A DNA stretch of 64,000 bases, taken from the NCBI RefSeq assembly GCF_031755915.1, contig NC_083383.1, forward strand, positions 29,573,501 through 29,637,500, in the 5' to 3' direction. The position numbers and the translations under genes are program-made. The notes below the pieces were generated by a model, which made no database searches, was not told the DNA's origin, and was given only the letters and a program-made list of their open reading frames with translations. The stretch's first letter is position 1; every line of letters starts with the position of its first letter. Origin of the DNA: Ziziphus jujuba. Lineage: Eukaryota > Streptophyta > Magnoliopsida > Rosales > Rhamnaceae. This document shows positions 1 through 12,300 of this stretch, in pieces.

Positions 1-293
1 TTTGTCATGGCCCATGTGAATAGCCAAGCCTCCACTATGGAGTTCCTTGATTAGCTTAAGTCGATGAGATCTACTGAATGCAAATTAATGCACCTTTAAA
101 AAGGAATCCTTTATGAAAATGACAATCAGCAACAGGTTGTTTTGAAGTACATTTGTGCCAAAGGGACCAAATTCTGGATCATCTAGATATTGGCCTTTAA
201 GAGTGTTGAAAGCCACAACTTCCATTTGCAGCTCAGTGAGGAAAAGGGTTTTTTGAATAATTTCATCTGCAGCACAATTTTGAAAGCCAAATT
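1..293 (-). pseudogene. Ty3/gypsy pol remnant: RNase H end and integrase zinc-binding start
   Basis: Reading the minus strand from 293 downwards, stretches such as ELQMEVVAFNTLKGQYLDDP, then GFLFKGALICI, then LIKELHSGGLAIHMGHDK appear in different frames. This is the order seen in plant Ty3/gypsy polyproteins between the RNase H domain and the integrase zinc-binding domain. Frame changes and stops (for example after GALICIQ) show it is dead. It continues off the left edge. It belongs with the protease fragment at 991-1292 on the same strand; the reverse transcriptase that should lie between them is missing. The domain family is confident; the lineage is not determined. Confidence 0.75.
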
Positions 294-607
294 TATGACA
301 ACTAATGTGGGAAGTTACGGAATATTGGCAGACTACTTAGTGTTTAATCCCACATCACCTAGGTGGAGATCAGAGGATGACTCAAATGTATTGATAGTTA
401 CTCTCATAACGCTAAAGCCTTTTTAAAGGAGTTGGTTTCAAGGTTCGAAAGAACTCCGAGGTTAAACGTATTCAAGTGAAAGAAATTCTAGGATGGATGA
501 CCTTCTAGAAAGTTCTGAGAAAAAAATTTCTTACGAAGTGCAATGGTTAAATTGGAAACAATATTGGTAGAAAGTGACAAGTTTGTCAGTAGAGACAAGG
601 TAATACA
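294..607 (+). repeat. Cassandra left LTR
   Basis: It starts TATGACAACTAATGTGGG, aligning with TGTGACAATCAAAGTGGG of the right LTR, and ends in AATACA against TGTTACA. Bases 450-516 match the promoter half of 5S rRNA: AGAACTCCGAGGTTAAACGT, and later CTAGGATGGATGACCTTCTA. These correspond to the Pol III A-box, intermediate element and C-box regions of 5S genes. Confidence 0.8.
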
Positions 608-677
608 AATAGTATCAAAATCTATACACAACCAAAAGTGTGTCAGCGAGGACGATGGGCCTCCAAAGGAGGTGGAT

Positions 678-990
678 TGTGACAATCAAAGTGGGCATTT
701 ACGGGGCACTGAAAAGCTACTTAATATCCAATCCCACATCATATGTGTGTAGATGAAAGGATAATTCAGATGTAATGATAGTCACTCTCATAACGTCAAA
801 GCTTTTTTACAGATGTTGGCTTTAAGATTCAAAAGAACTCTGAAATTAAGCATACTCAAACAAAAGCAATCCTATAATAGGTGACCTTCTGGAAAACTCT
901 GGAAAAAAATCTCATACCGAATGTAATGTCTAAATTGGGAATAATGTCCGCAGAAAGTTATAAACCTACCAATGGAGGCAAGGTGTTACA
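678..990 (+). repeat. Cassandra right LTR
   Basis: It pairs with 294-607 along its whole length (for example the shared ATCCCACATC and CTCTCATAACG segments). The 5S-like core at 834-900 is more decayed (AGAACTCTGAAATTAAGCAT, then ATAGGTGACCTTCTGG). The two LTRs differ at many sites, so the insertion is old. Confidence 0.78.
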
Positions 991-1292
991 TACTTTTTTA
1001 TATTTAATAGAATAATGCATAGCTTACTCACTACAGCCTCGGTTCGTTTCTTGATCCAACTTACTTTATAAGGGCTAGGGTGCTTTATTGTGGAAAGTTT
1101 CAGTGCTTTGACCAAGGATTTGGAGACAATGTTATCACTGCTCACATTGTCCATGATCATGTCATGTACTTTCTTTTTAATGGTGCATTTTGTCTTCAAG
1201 ATCAAATGCCTCTGTGAGTTGTTAGGTTGTTTTGAGGCTAGCAATAACTTCTTGAAACTGCACAGTGGTTCCCTTTGTTGTCCATCAACCAA
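991..1292 (-). pseudogene. Ty3/gypsy aspartic protease fragment
   Basis: The minus-strand reading contains LKTKCTIKKKVHDMIMDNVS, SDNIVSKSLVKALKL and HPSPYKVSWIKK. This matches the gypsy protease pattern in which a 'CTI.GKV..MIID.GS..N.VS..LV' segment is followed by 'HP.PYK..WI'. The active-site motif normally DSGS/DNGS is DNVS here, so the catalytic loop has lost its glycine. The reading frame ends at the Cassandra border. The stretch is open for about 100 residues but lacks the C-terminal 'HVLLGRPW' part. Confidence 0.72.
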
Positions 1293-3790
1293 CTACATCT
1301 TATTCTATTTTATCTTTAATATTAGCTAATTCCTCTCAATAATCATCTTGGTTTTACACAATATTAAGCTCTCTGATCAAGACAAAGCTTTATATATAAC
1401 TTCTAGGCTCACACACACTCCTCACAGGGTGTAAACGTTTTTGACATGTCAGTGCTAGCATATCCTAAGCTGAATACAGCGTTTTATTGAAATAGAAAAT
1501 GGTAACAAAATGAAATGCAAACCAAATTCATATGAAATTCAAATAAACAACTTCAAAATGTCTTCAACGATATGATTCGCTATCGTTCTTTTATTTCTGC
1601 CTTTTATCTTTTCAATAAAACGTTGTGTCCAACTAAGGTTGCTAGCAATTGACGTGTAAAAAAAAGGTTAGACCCTGCAAGGAGTGTGAGAGTCTGAAAG
1701 CTGTATATGAAGCTTCGTCTTGGCCAGAGAGAGTCGATCTTTAGCTTTTTCCAAATTTTTAGTGTGTGGAAGCTTGTAAAGCTTGGGAAGTAATCAATTG
1801 AATTGGACCAAAAAGAATTTTCTAGGGTTTCCTTACCTAGTATTCTCCTTGGTGATTCATCATTTTAGCGTGACTTCTATGACAAAATGTTATCGATAAT
1901 TCTATTTCTTGTTATTTTATTTATAAGTTATAAAAATTAAAAATTAAAAACAAAATTATTTCAGTTCGTAGCAATTGAAGGTTATTATATTATAGTCTAG
2001 ATAAAGCTGAATGTAATCAAGAAAAAAATACATTATTACCTAAAAGAAAAATAAAGCAAAAAATACATGGCCTTCACATGAAAATATGAATTAGCTGACT
2101 AAAACTAAACAATACTAATCATTTATTATTATTGTTGTTGTTATTATTATTATTATTATTATTATATTATTGTCTAAAAAACAGCTGCCTGCAATAACAA
2201 TTTTAAATGCAAGTTATGGTAGGTTGGTGAAAATAAACAAGTTTATAAGTCAGAAAAACTCAAACAAGAAATGCATGGATCATATGTCTTTTAATGAAGG
2301 TGGTCCTCTCTAACTTTTAAGGTCCATGATTTAACTTCACCATATATATATATATATATACACCATATTATAAATATAAATGTTAGAGAAAAACATAAAT
2401 TCCTAATAACTTAATTTTTTAAAAAAAAAAAATGGTAATTCACATTGTGAAAGAAATAGTAATTCAATTATCAGTAAAGTATTACAAATAGTTACTACAA
2501 TTAATTTAAGATTTGATAAGTACCGGATCCTTTGAAACGAATTAAGCCTAGAAATATAAAATGGATTTATACTTAAAAAAGTGGAGTAATGGTTTCTGAA
2601 GAGGAAATGCACTAAAGTAGTGAGAGAGGAAGAGTGGAAACAGATAATATAAGAAAATTGAAAGGAGTGTGCATTCCACACGAATGCCACCATCCCCATT
2701 ATCTTATTCAGTGGAACAGACGTACAAGTTTTAAATTTTAAAGTTTTTTTTTTTTTTTTTTAATCCTTTGTTTTCTTTTCCATTTCCCCACTCAAATATT
2801 GTACTATCATTATTTTGCTTTCCACTTTCTCCCAAAAAACAAAAAATTTCTAGATAATTAAATAGCTTAATTAATTAATAATAATTAAATCCAATGCTTC
2901 TTTCATGGTCGTAGCTAGGCCTCTAGATTTATGTGTTTTATATTCATAATCAAACGTTATAAAGCTAGTCATATGAACTACTGTAATAGTGGTCCCGGTT
3001 GATTAATGATGCCTCTTAATTTGAAGAGCTAACCCAGTTGATATAATGCTCCAAAGAGCACTTTACGAGATGGATAAGTGAAGCACACGAAAAACGTAAA
3101 CTATATATTATTAATTAACTCATTAATGTTGGCTATAAAATAAAACTATATAATTAATAATATCTTTTTGGTCAAAAAACTACATAATAACAATTGAATT
3201 AGAAAAAAACACAGCTCGATATACATTAACGAACATGAACAAGGACAATTTTGCTTGTTATCATTATTCCACTACTTTTTATAGCAATTACTAGAACAAT
3301 AATACATTATGTACTCCACACCATCACAAAAGGTCGAGGAGGAGCACTGGAGCACTACATGATAACAACAACAACAAGATATTTTTAATATACAGAACCA
3401 ATATCCATATATAACGCTAGAATGCGCAATTCTTATTGCCTTGTTATTGCCAATATATATATATATATATATATAGTATTGCCTTGTTTATGGTCAAAGG
3501 CAATTATAAACTTATCCACCCCAAAAAAGATGCTTTTTTTTTTTTTTTTGTTTGTCTGACTTCTATATAATTTAACTAGCAAATGTAGTACACGAATAAT
3601 ACATTTTTAAGTCTTATCCTATCAAACAATTTAAAAATTCATAAAAGATATTCTATAGTTTTTCTTCAAAATCATTCCTAAAATGTTGATTCTTATATAT
3701 ATATATATATATATTATAATATAGACAAAAACTTACGAAAATGGTAAGACTAATAGTAATAACAAAATCTATTTCAAAAGAAGAAAATAG
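1293..3790. other. AT-rich non-coding stretch
   Basis: I see no supported gene. It holds an (ATT)n microsatellite around 2,118-2,170, (AT)n runs at 2,342-2,362, 3,453-3,474 and 3,694-3,713, and poly-T tracts near 2,743 and 3,534. Degraded gypsy sequence may continue a little beyond 1,292 but cannot be read. Confidence 0.6.
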
Positions 3791-3809
3791 TAATAACTAT
3801 GTGGGTATA

Positions 3810-4440
3810 TTTTGTCCCGAGGCTCTTGGCTCAGTGAAAGGGCAAACGCAAGGCGAAAGGTTTTTGATCCGGTATGCCTTTGGCATAATTAAGGTCCAAG
3901 GATAGTGCGACTTCACTGACATCTGATGCCCGGTCTAGGGTGTTGGTAATGTCAATTTGCCCGATATTTCATAGGTAGTAATAGAATAGTATCTAGTTTG
4001 AGTGACAGGGCTGAATGATCGAGCCCTGGTAGGCTCAGAATCAGCATGAATCAACTAATTATGCTTGAAAATTCGCTCCTTGGAAACTTTAGAAATTTGA
4101 GTTCCTAAAAATCAGCTCATGGAGAGGAAACAAGGATTTAGGAAATAAGGAAACTTTCCTAAATTCAGAGTCCTATGGTCCAAACCCATTAGAATTTGGT
4201 GAGCTAAATTTCTTGAAGATCTAGAATCTCAATTCCTGTAAAAGTTAAAGGATCAGCACCCACGTAAATGCATTCAACATTCATTGAGTAAGTTAGACAT
4301 CAACACTGTCTGACTTGACTTGAACATCGAAGTATCTTCGGCTAACAACACATCGGTGCCTTAAAAACCTTCACTTAGTCTTTATTTTGCAAGAATTCGG
4401 ATTGAAGTTGATGAAGTACAACAGTGCAAAATCATGCTTC
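3810..4440 (+). mobile_element. Possible Ty3/gypsy LTR remnant (weak)
   Basis: This is a block of more complex sequence between AT-rich flanks. The part at 4,308-4,395 (gacttgacttgaacatcgaa ... cttcggctaacaacacatcg ... accttcac) resembles the transcript start/U5 zone of Tat-type gypsy LTRs, where a 'TGACTTGAGCGTCGGAG' motif is followed by a C-rich 'CCGGTGC' segment. I find no partner LTR, primer site or target duplication. The assignment rests on this one motif. Confidence 0.35.
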
Positions 4441-7010
4441 TACAATAACAAAATCTATTGGAAGAGTTTTGTAATTAAAGTTGTAAATTATGTAACTAAA
4501 TTTATTAATCTCATGAAAACAATTATAAGCCTGTAAACATGTCCTCTATTAATTACTACTAGATATATTTTCTATAATCATTAGTGTTATATTTAGTCAT
4601 AACTACTTTAATGACTAAAGATATATTAAATATATAACAAACTCAAATATATATATATATATATATATTATTATCCAATTAAAATATTTTGATTTTATAA
4701 AGTCGGTTTAAATATTTTTTGTATTATATCTTAACTTTATAAAATCAGAATAATCTAATAAATCAAAATCATATATATATATATATATATTTGATAATAG
4801 AAAGATAAAATTTAATGAATCACGATATTAGATTGTTATCAACTCCTCCTATCTTAACAAAAGTGGAGAATAGACCTAACCTCCTGTCTTGGATCAGATT
4901 GAGTGCGACTCTACTCGGTACTTTCTTCCTTCTTCTTTTTTTTTTTTTTTTCCCTCCTTCTTTGTTGGGATTGTTTCAGTTTGTGTATTGTTCTATTCAG
5001 TGGGTCACCTAGGCTACCAAATATGGTAACAAGATATGGTAGGGGTACTCCTTTTTCAATATTAGAAGACAAATTAACATGGGTGGTTCTTATGGTGGTT
5101 GCAGGGTCCCCTAGCTTAGTATGACTTCTTTTTTCCTTTGCTGAAATTCATAGTCAGTCAAAAAGTGTCATGAGCTGGAGATTGCATTTGGAATAAAATC
5201 ATGGTCAAATAAATTAAGGGGAAACCTTTACCAAACCATTGGTCTTGTCTCTGTTTTTTTATTGCCACTTAATATTATGTCTACCTGCATTTGTTTACCT
5301 ATCTTATTTTATAGGTCGAAGCATTTGTTTGCCTATCTGGTTCATACTGTTTTTATAGTGGACTACACCTTGATTCAAACGAAGAACCCAATTTATAATG
5401 CATCTTTTTCGCTTTCTCTCATTGTCTGTATAATTTTAAAACCTTTTATCCTTAAATTATCATTTAACTTTTAACATTCACCATCAAACTATTTTTTCTT
5501 CTTCTTCTTTTTTTCCCCCTTTTTTTTTTTTTTTTTTTTTTCTTTCAATCAACCTTCACTGAATTGGTTGTAATGGATTTATGTTTTGGGTTTTTGAAAT
5601 TGGGCTTTGGACTTTAGGCTTTAAACATAGTCAGTATGGAATGAGAAATCAACAGCTGGGATTATGCAGGACTTCAAGACATCAACAGCATTTCATTTCA
5701 AATGCATAAAGTTGGATTTAGGAGATTTAAGTGTTTTTGTTGTTGCAACTTACAACATACCAGTTTTCAGGTTCACCAAAAATAAATTAATTAATTAACA
5801 TGCTGGTTTTTTAGTTGAATGCTGTCTTACATATATGTATATATACAAATTCGTATTAAACGTAAGAATCATTGAACTTCACTCTTTTTGGTAAATGAGG
5901 GTTGAATTATAGTCTAGCCTCTGTAACAAGATTAATGAAGTGCTCCGTAGTTAATGATCATGAATAAAGTTATCAAGTATTGTTTGTTATCTTTTACATA
6001 GTTTGTAGAACAGACTTAAATATATCGTCTTTCTAGCATTCCAAACACTCCCTAAACCACAGCCCAAGTTATAACTTTAGTTGTTTTGGGTTTTTGATAA
6101 TTGGGCTTTTGGCTTGGGCCAGTTTGGAATGAGAATATGTTCCTCATTTTTTTTTTTTTTTTTTTGGGTATAAAAAACGATAATCCTTCAACTTCGCTCC
6201 CTTTACTCAAGCAGGTTTGAATCATAGTTGATATCCGAAAAAAAAAAAAAAAAAAAAAAAAAACCGTTTTTGTTAGGATGTCTAATTCCTCTAACGACAC
6301 GTGCTTAACTCATGATCATGGATAAAGTCATGTATTTAATTTATCCTTACACAATTCATAAAGATTCAAAGTTTCTTAATAATTTTCTATAATAATAAGG
6401 TTCTATAACTGTTATTTCCACCTTAAGAATAAATTGAAGTGGTTTCTGACAGTCGCAATAGGCAACTCACAATTTATTCACCAAACCAAAAAAAAAAAAG
6501 GGGGGGGCAGATCACAAAACCACCTTGTGGGAAACGTCAAGCAATGCCAAACGATTTTGTGAGAAACAAAGAGAATAACAAGTTTGTAACCAAATCTAAA
6601 CAGTTGAGTATATCTAAAAATAGATATTTAATAATTGTTATTATTTACAAAAATTTTCATCCACCTTATTTAATATTATTTTATAAGATTCAAATGTTTA
6701 TTGTGCAATTATGTATAAATTTTTTATTGTTCTAGGTGACATAATCCTTCGATGGAAATTTATATTTATATACGGGGAGGGGAACAGAAAGAGTGGGGTT
6801 TATAATATAAGGGCCGTTTTCATTTTTATTTGTTTATTATTATTATTATTATTATTTTGTAATAATATAATGGCATTTGGTTGTTTGGGCTAGGGACGTG
6901 ATGGATAATTATGGTCAGGTAGGATCACAGGATGGGTACACGTTTCCTAAAGGATAATACAATTTATTCATTTGAAGTACATAAAAGTCTACATGCTAAA
7001 TTGTTATTTA
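4441..7010. other. Non-coding stretch with a duplicated module
   Basis: No gene is supported. (AT)n runs lie at 4,650-4,669 and 4,772-4,791; long poly-T/poly-A tracts lie near 4,936, 5,519, 6,150 and 6,239. The sequence at 5,584-5,960 (gggtttttgaaattgggctt ... agtatggaatgagaaat ... atgatcatgaataaagt) recurs in diverged, shorter form at 6,086-6,340 (gggtttttgataattgggct ... agtttggaatgagaatat ... atgatcatggataaagt), in the same orientation. Confidence 0.55.
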
Positions 7011-7019
7011 TTTATCATA

Positions 7020-7920
7020 AAATTAAAATGCCTTAAAAAATAAAAAAAATAAAAAGTTGACGTAGCTAGAAGGATAAAATCACAATGATAGATATAAAGT
7101 TGGTTAGGAATCTTTTAAGAACCGATGATAGATATAAAGTTTGTCACAAAAAGAACACACAAAGGACTTGTTCGATAATTTCCAAAATGGACTTGTTCGA
7201 TGTGTATTTCACCCAAAAAAAAAAAAAGAGAAAAAAGAAAAGGACTTGTTCGATAATAATTCAGCAAAAAACAAAAGGACTCGTTGGGTATACGATACGT
7301 GTCAAAAGGATTGCTGATTAACAAATCTGATATGTACACCCTTTTTTATTTTTTTTTATAATATTTTCCACCCAAATTGATGGTGTATTGTTTATTTGGA
7401 TCTCAAATGTTCCTGCCATGAGACAATTTTTTTGACCAACAAATAATGCACAGCTAATTGTTTCTGATCTGCTATCTCTACTTTTTCTTTTTTATTGCCA
7501 TTAGACACACATACAGACAAGGAATAAGCAAGAAGCGAAGAGTTTTTTTCTTCTTTTTTTTAAATTATAATATATTCTAAATTAAAAAAAAAAAAAAAAA
7601 AGGAATTTCTGTTAAAGGGAATGAGATCTGAAATTTATAAAAGCCTAGAAGAAAAGTTGTTTATTTATTTATTTATCAGAAAAATAAAATTCTTAAAAAA
7701 TGAAAAAGTTGATGTAGGTAGAAGGATAAAAATTAAATGATAGATGTAAAGTTGGTTTGGAATCTTTGAAGAACCAATTAAGGAATGACTTGCCAAAACC
7801 TGTAACAAAGACCGCAAATAGAGGACTTGTCGGGCTTTTCAAAAAAGAAAAAGAAAAAAAAAAAAACTTTTTGGTTTGCTACGTGTCAAATGGATTGCTG
7901 ACTAAAAATATTTTTTTCTT
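7020..7920 (+). repeat. Diverged direct duplication of about 0.65-kb period
   Basis: A module with 'aaaaagttgacgtagctagaaggataaaa', 'tgatagatataaagttggtt' and, 200 bases later, 'acgtgtcaaaaggattgctga' runs from 7,050 to 7,320. It is repeated at 7,700-7,910 as 'aaaaagttgatgtaggtaga', 'tgatagatgtaaagttggtt' and 'acgtgtcaaatggattgctga'. Between the copies, 7,360-7,540 has a diverged counterpart at 17,930-18,170 on the far side of the Harbinger element. No coding capacity was found. Confidence 0.55.
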
Positions 7921-8221
7921 TTATCGATAACCTTTTATAATTAGAGTAATTTTATATTTTTAATTTTTATATTTAAATTTATAACTTTTGAAATGTAGAT
8001 ATGACCTGTATGGAGTCGGGGAGCACGTGCCTCTCAATTTTTTATTTTTTTTTCTCTTTCACACTAATTTGCTTTTCGACATTTTTAGAATAGAAATCTG
8101 AAATTTTGCCCCTTCTATTCTTCCCCTCACACCGTCACATGTTTAATGTTGTCCAAATTTTGAGCTTTTTTTTCCTTTTCATTTATTTTCTTGATTTTAA
8201 TACTTTTGTTTCTCTTACTTT

Positions 8222-8254
<33 letters not shown>

Positions 8255-8710
8255 TTGGTTTATCTACCACTTATTTCCAATTAAAATTATTTTATATAAA
8301 TATAATACTTATCTACAAATTCATAGTAATATAATAGTTAATTAATTGTTATTATTTATAACTAGTACAATTAGTTAATAACAAAAAAAATACAATTTAA
8401 ACAAAAATACATTTAATATTTTTTGTCTAATTTTTAATTCATTATGGTTGATTAATTCCTAACTAAACCAATTTTTTTTCCTTTTGCGACAAAGAGTTTT
8501 TTTTAAAAAAAAAATAATTTGTACTTAAGTTATTGTAAATATAAAATCATATTTTTCCACTTTTATATATAAATTTAAAATATTTTCACCCTACTTGTTT
8601 AGTTTTGTGAATACTTTAACCATTTTCATGTTTTCTATTTTCTGTTTTTGAAACATTGTTTTCAGAAATGAAAATAGAAAAATATTTTTTCTTGTTTTGC
8701 GAAAACAAAA
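7921..8710. other. AT-rich non-coding stretch
   Basis: It contains (TA)n at 8,222-8,254 and poly-T/poly-A tracts, and nothing that looks coding. Around 8,600-8,710 there is a segment rich in 'gttttctattttctgttttt' and 'gaaaacaaaa', typical of the subterminal parts of Harbinger-type transposons. Confidence 0.5.
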
Positions 8711-8711
8711 A

Positions 8712-9059
8712 GCGTCTGGCCATTAATGTTTAAAAATAGTTTCCAATACTAAAAAACAGAAAACATGTTTTTAAAAAGTTTTTTGTTTTTTTTTTTTTTT
8801 GGGGGTTACATACAAGTTTTTTTTTTTTTCTTTCATACAAAGAACCTTATATATTAATATATGTAACTATAATATATATATATATATATATAATATATAT
8901 ATTTACATAATATTAATTCATTCACATATTAATGAATTATATACATATATAATATAAAATATATATTGAAATATAATATAACTTTTTTTTTCCGTTGAAT
9001 TTTTTTTGTCTATTATTATTGATTAATTTTTTTTCCTATTAGTATTGATTCATTGATAT

Positions 9060-9095
<36 letters not shown>

Positions 9096-9367
9096 ATAGT
9101 TATATTTTTTTTTTGACTGTATGTATATAATTTTTTATTGGTTTATAATTAGCTTTCTAGAATTATATCTCTCCATTCCATGTGTGCCACATTATCAATC
9201 AATTATTTTTTTATTAATAAATTATTAAAGGTAATTGATATTATATAATAAAATAATTGTTGCTAATAGGAAATTAAATTTTATAAGCCTAATATAAAAT
9301 CTCCAACTATAAATATCCATTAAATTACTAATTTTTACATATGAATAACATAGTCATGCCACATTAC
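8712..9367. other. Non-coding left flank of the Harbinger transposase
   Basis: It is AT-rich with (TA)n at 8,873-8,900 and 9,063-9,087. It lies between the presumed left end of the transposon and the transposase stop codon and shows no open coding frame. Confidence 0.5.
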
Positions 9368-12300
9368 TTATGAAAGCTGATTTCGATAAGCTGCCATAGC
9401 TATTGCTGCTTCGTCTGACAAATCTATACTATTGTTTGATCCACTTGTACTAGCTTGTCAGTACCCGTCCAAAATTCCTCACCGGAACCCTAAATAAGCC
9501 CTGATCCCAGGGAAACCCTACCTGACCCTCTAATGGAAAATCCGGCAGAACCTTCCCTAAGGGTTGGACTTACCACAAATTTCCTGCACTGAAAACACAC
9601 TTCTATATACATCTCCTTATTCCTTCCACATTACTACAATTTGATTCCAAAAATTTGCAGCACTCCAAATGAATAACAGTAAATCAGTGCATAATTAATA
9701 ACTAAATATCCAATACAGTATACAGAGCATTATACAAATAAATGTGGAATTAATACAATGTCAGATAAAGAAGCAATACAAGATGAAGAGGAAAAAGGGA
9801 AGAAATGCTTCTTGGACTTTCGGCAATGAACTGAGACGTCTGGCTCGGCCCGGACGATCAACGTCTCCCAATCTAGACCTAGGGGAATGGAATTTAAAAA
9901 TATAAGATGCTAATCATCTCAGTGAGTGACCCTATCTACTGTACAATTATGAAGCAACAATAATTATAATACAGTTGTTTAATTAAAAATAATTAAGTAA
10001 GTAAATAATTAATAATTAATTGAAAATAATATTTCCTCTCAAAACCCTCACGATTCACTCGATTGGAAAAGTTTCCCTTTTAAAATATTTTCGTACAACC
10101 CAATATTTTATGCCCCACAAATCAAGTAATAATTAATTTAATAAATAATTAAACAATCTAAATACCAATAAAATGTAATGAAATATAATAAAATAAATTT
10201 AGAATACTTGCATGAAAGAAATATAACATAAAAGAAAAATTCAATATATAATTTATATAATTTGATTAAATGAATTAAGATAAACAGTATCAAAAATATA
10301 ATTTAAATAATTATAAATAGATGATAAAACAAATTAAATGCACTTAATTTAAATACGATTTTAAAACCTTTAAGGTTTGAAATTTCTATATGAAAATTTA
10401 TACTTGACGCACCACACTATACACCAGTGATGCTCTCCGATACCCAGCATCCCGGCACCGTCCGGTGGGAGGTTAAAGAGAGAAACTTGCAGACGGTCGC
10501 TTCGGTGTCCCGATAGCACCGCTGTTTAAACCGTCATCCCGGTTACGAAGGAGAGCGGCTTATGTGCACTATATAAAACTTGCCTATCCTCGGTCCAATG
10601 GCAACTCACGGGAGATTTTATAACTTGCCCGCTCATCCACATATACAGTACAGAACACCAGTACTGTATGAGTGCGTCTAAAATAAATAACCAAATTTTA
10701 TTATAAAAAGATGCGTAATTTTTCCAAAATTCACTGTGGGAATTATACCATTTTTCGAACTCAACCTCCCACATTTTTCTTTAACATTTCCAACATAAAT
10801 CCACCGATAATAATATACAAATAATTTTTTCCCAAATCATAAAATCAACTAAATAATATTCCAAAGGTATAATTATATGATTTGAAACCATCAAACTTAA
10901 ACCAATATTTCAAAAAATAATATTAAAACCACGGGAATTTCATATATAATTGAATTCCACAAATCCTCAATACCATAAAATAATTTCCACAATGCATAAA
11001 TTTATATAAATACATTTTTTTATTAATCAAAATAAATTCACAAATAAATTCCGTAATAAATCAAATAATATTACTTTTAAATATCAATTCATCTCAATAT
11101 CAAATACATAAAACATATTTATCAAATATTTAATTATGAAATATTCCAACAATGAAATTTGATAATAATTGCCAAAATCTCAAATTCCTTAAAACCAAAA
11201 TATTTTATAATGCACAAATATTTAATTTCATTCAATTTTGGCGTCAAAATTCCAAATATAAATTTACTAAATATTCAACACATCAAACATATTTTTCAAA
11301 CAACCAATTTACACAGAATATATATATATATATCTTAACATCCCAAAATAATTTTCAAGGTGGGTCACTCACCTGGAGCATGCAATTAACCTAAAATCCT
11401 CCATGGGATCAATTCCACGACGCACACGTGCTCCTAGAACAACAATTCAAACACAGTCAAATAAAATAATATTTTATTCGGATAAATAATATCCGGTACC
11501 CGGGGGGTTAAACACAAATGTTAACCAAAATTGACGAGTAATATACCGAATCAAAGCTTGAGTGACGAGGATTACGAATCTGGTCTTACTTCCCGGAGAT
11601 CAGACCGGTGGTGGCCGGAATCTCGCCGGAAAGCTCTCGGCTTTTAGAGCCTCGATTCTCCCAAACCGTCGCGAATTGGGGGAAAAGGACCCCGGATCTG
11701 AGTTCAAGGGGTCGGAATTAGTGGGGAGGGACCGGTGGTGCAACTGGGTACTCGCCGGAACTGGATTTTCCGGCGAGCCACCGAATCCCACCGGAAACCG
11801 TCACCGCCGGTGGCACGTCCGGTGGCTGTGGCCGAGATTTTTGGGGGTTTTGTAGATCAAGGGGATAGGGTTTCAACGAGACCAGCAATAAAGCAAACGG
11901 AGGCCGGCCAGCGAAGAGATCCGGATTTGAAGATTTTTGGCCCCTCGCCGAAAAATACTCTGATCCCGGCGCATTGGAGGTCCGGTAGCCATGAACTTTG
12001 GTGGGCTGGCCGGAAATGAGGAGGTGGTGAGGGGTGGCTGGCGTGTGTGGCCTGAAAATGGCCGGAAATGGATCAAACGGCGGTGGCTGGTGGTGGAGGG
12101 GAAAAATGGCTGTCGCTGGAAAATGCTCCGATCCTGGAGCGTTACCGGCCGGTTGGCAGTGAGATTTGGGTGGCCGGTCGGAATTGAGGAGGCAGAGGCA
12201 GTGGGGTGGCGCATGTGGCCCTCCGGTGGCCAGACGATGGCTAACCGGTGGTGGCTGGTTTTTCTCCCCCTTTTTTTCTCTCTCCTCCTCTCTTTCTCTC

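Larger units (their letters stand above)
294..990 (+). mobile_element. Cassandra-type TRIM retrotransposon
   Basis: Two direct repeats of 314 and 313 bases (294-607 and 678-990) flank a 70-base interior with no coding capacity. Each repeat carries a segment resembling plant 5S rRNA, the hallmark of Cassandra terminal-repeat retrotransposons in miniature. Just after the first repeat, 610-621 reads TAGTATCAAAAT, a degraded methionine-initiator tRNA primer site (TGGTATCAGAGC). Just before the second, 666-677 is a purine-rich tract (aaggaggtggat) ending at TGTGACA. The second repeat ends in TGTTACA. The flanks (aaatt left, tactt right) do not form a target duplication. Cassandra elements are non-autonomous and depend on other elements' proteins. 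Confidence 0.82.

Noticed and set aside
450..900. 5S rRNA gene
   Set aside because: Only the promoter half is similar, the first third of 5S is absent, and the sequence is embedded in paired LTRs; it is the Cassandra 5S-like segment.
1090..1329. 79-residue plus-strand open frame
   Set aside because: It is the shadow of the gypsy protease read on the minus strand.
4815..5124. Two overlapping small open frames
   Set aside because: They run through a poly-T tract and have no homology that I can recognise.
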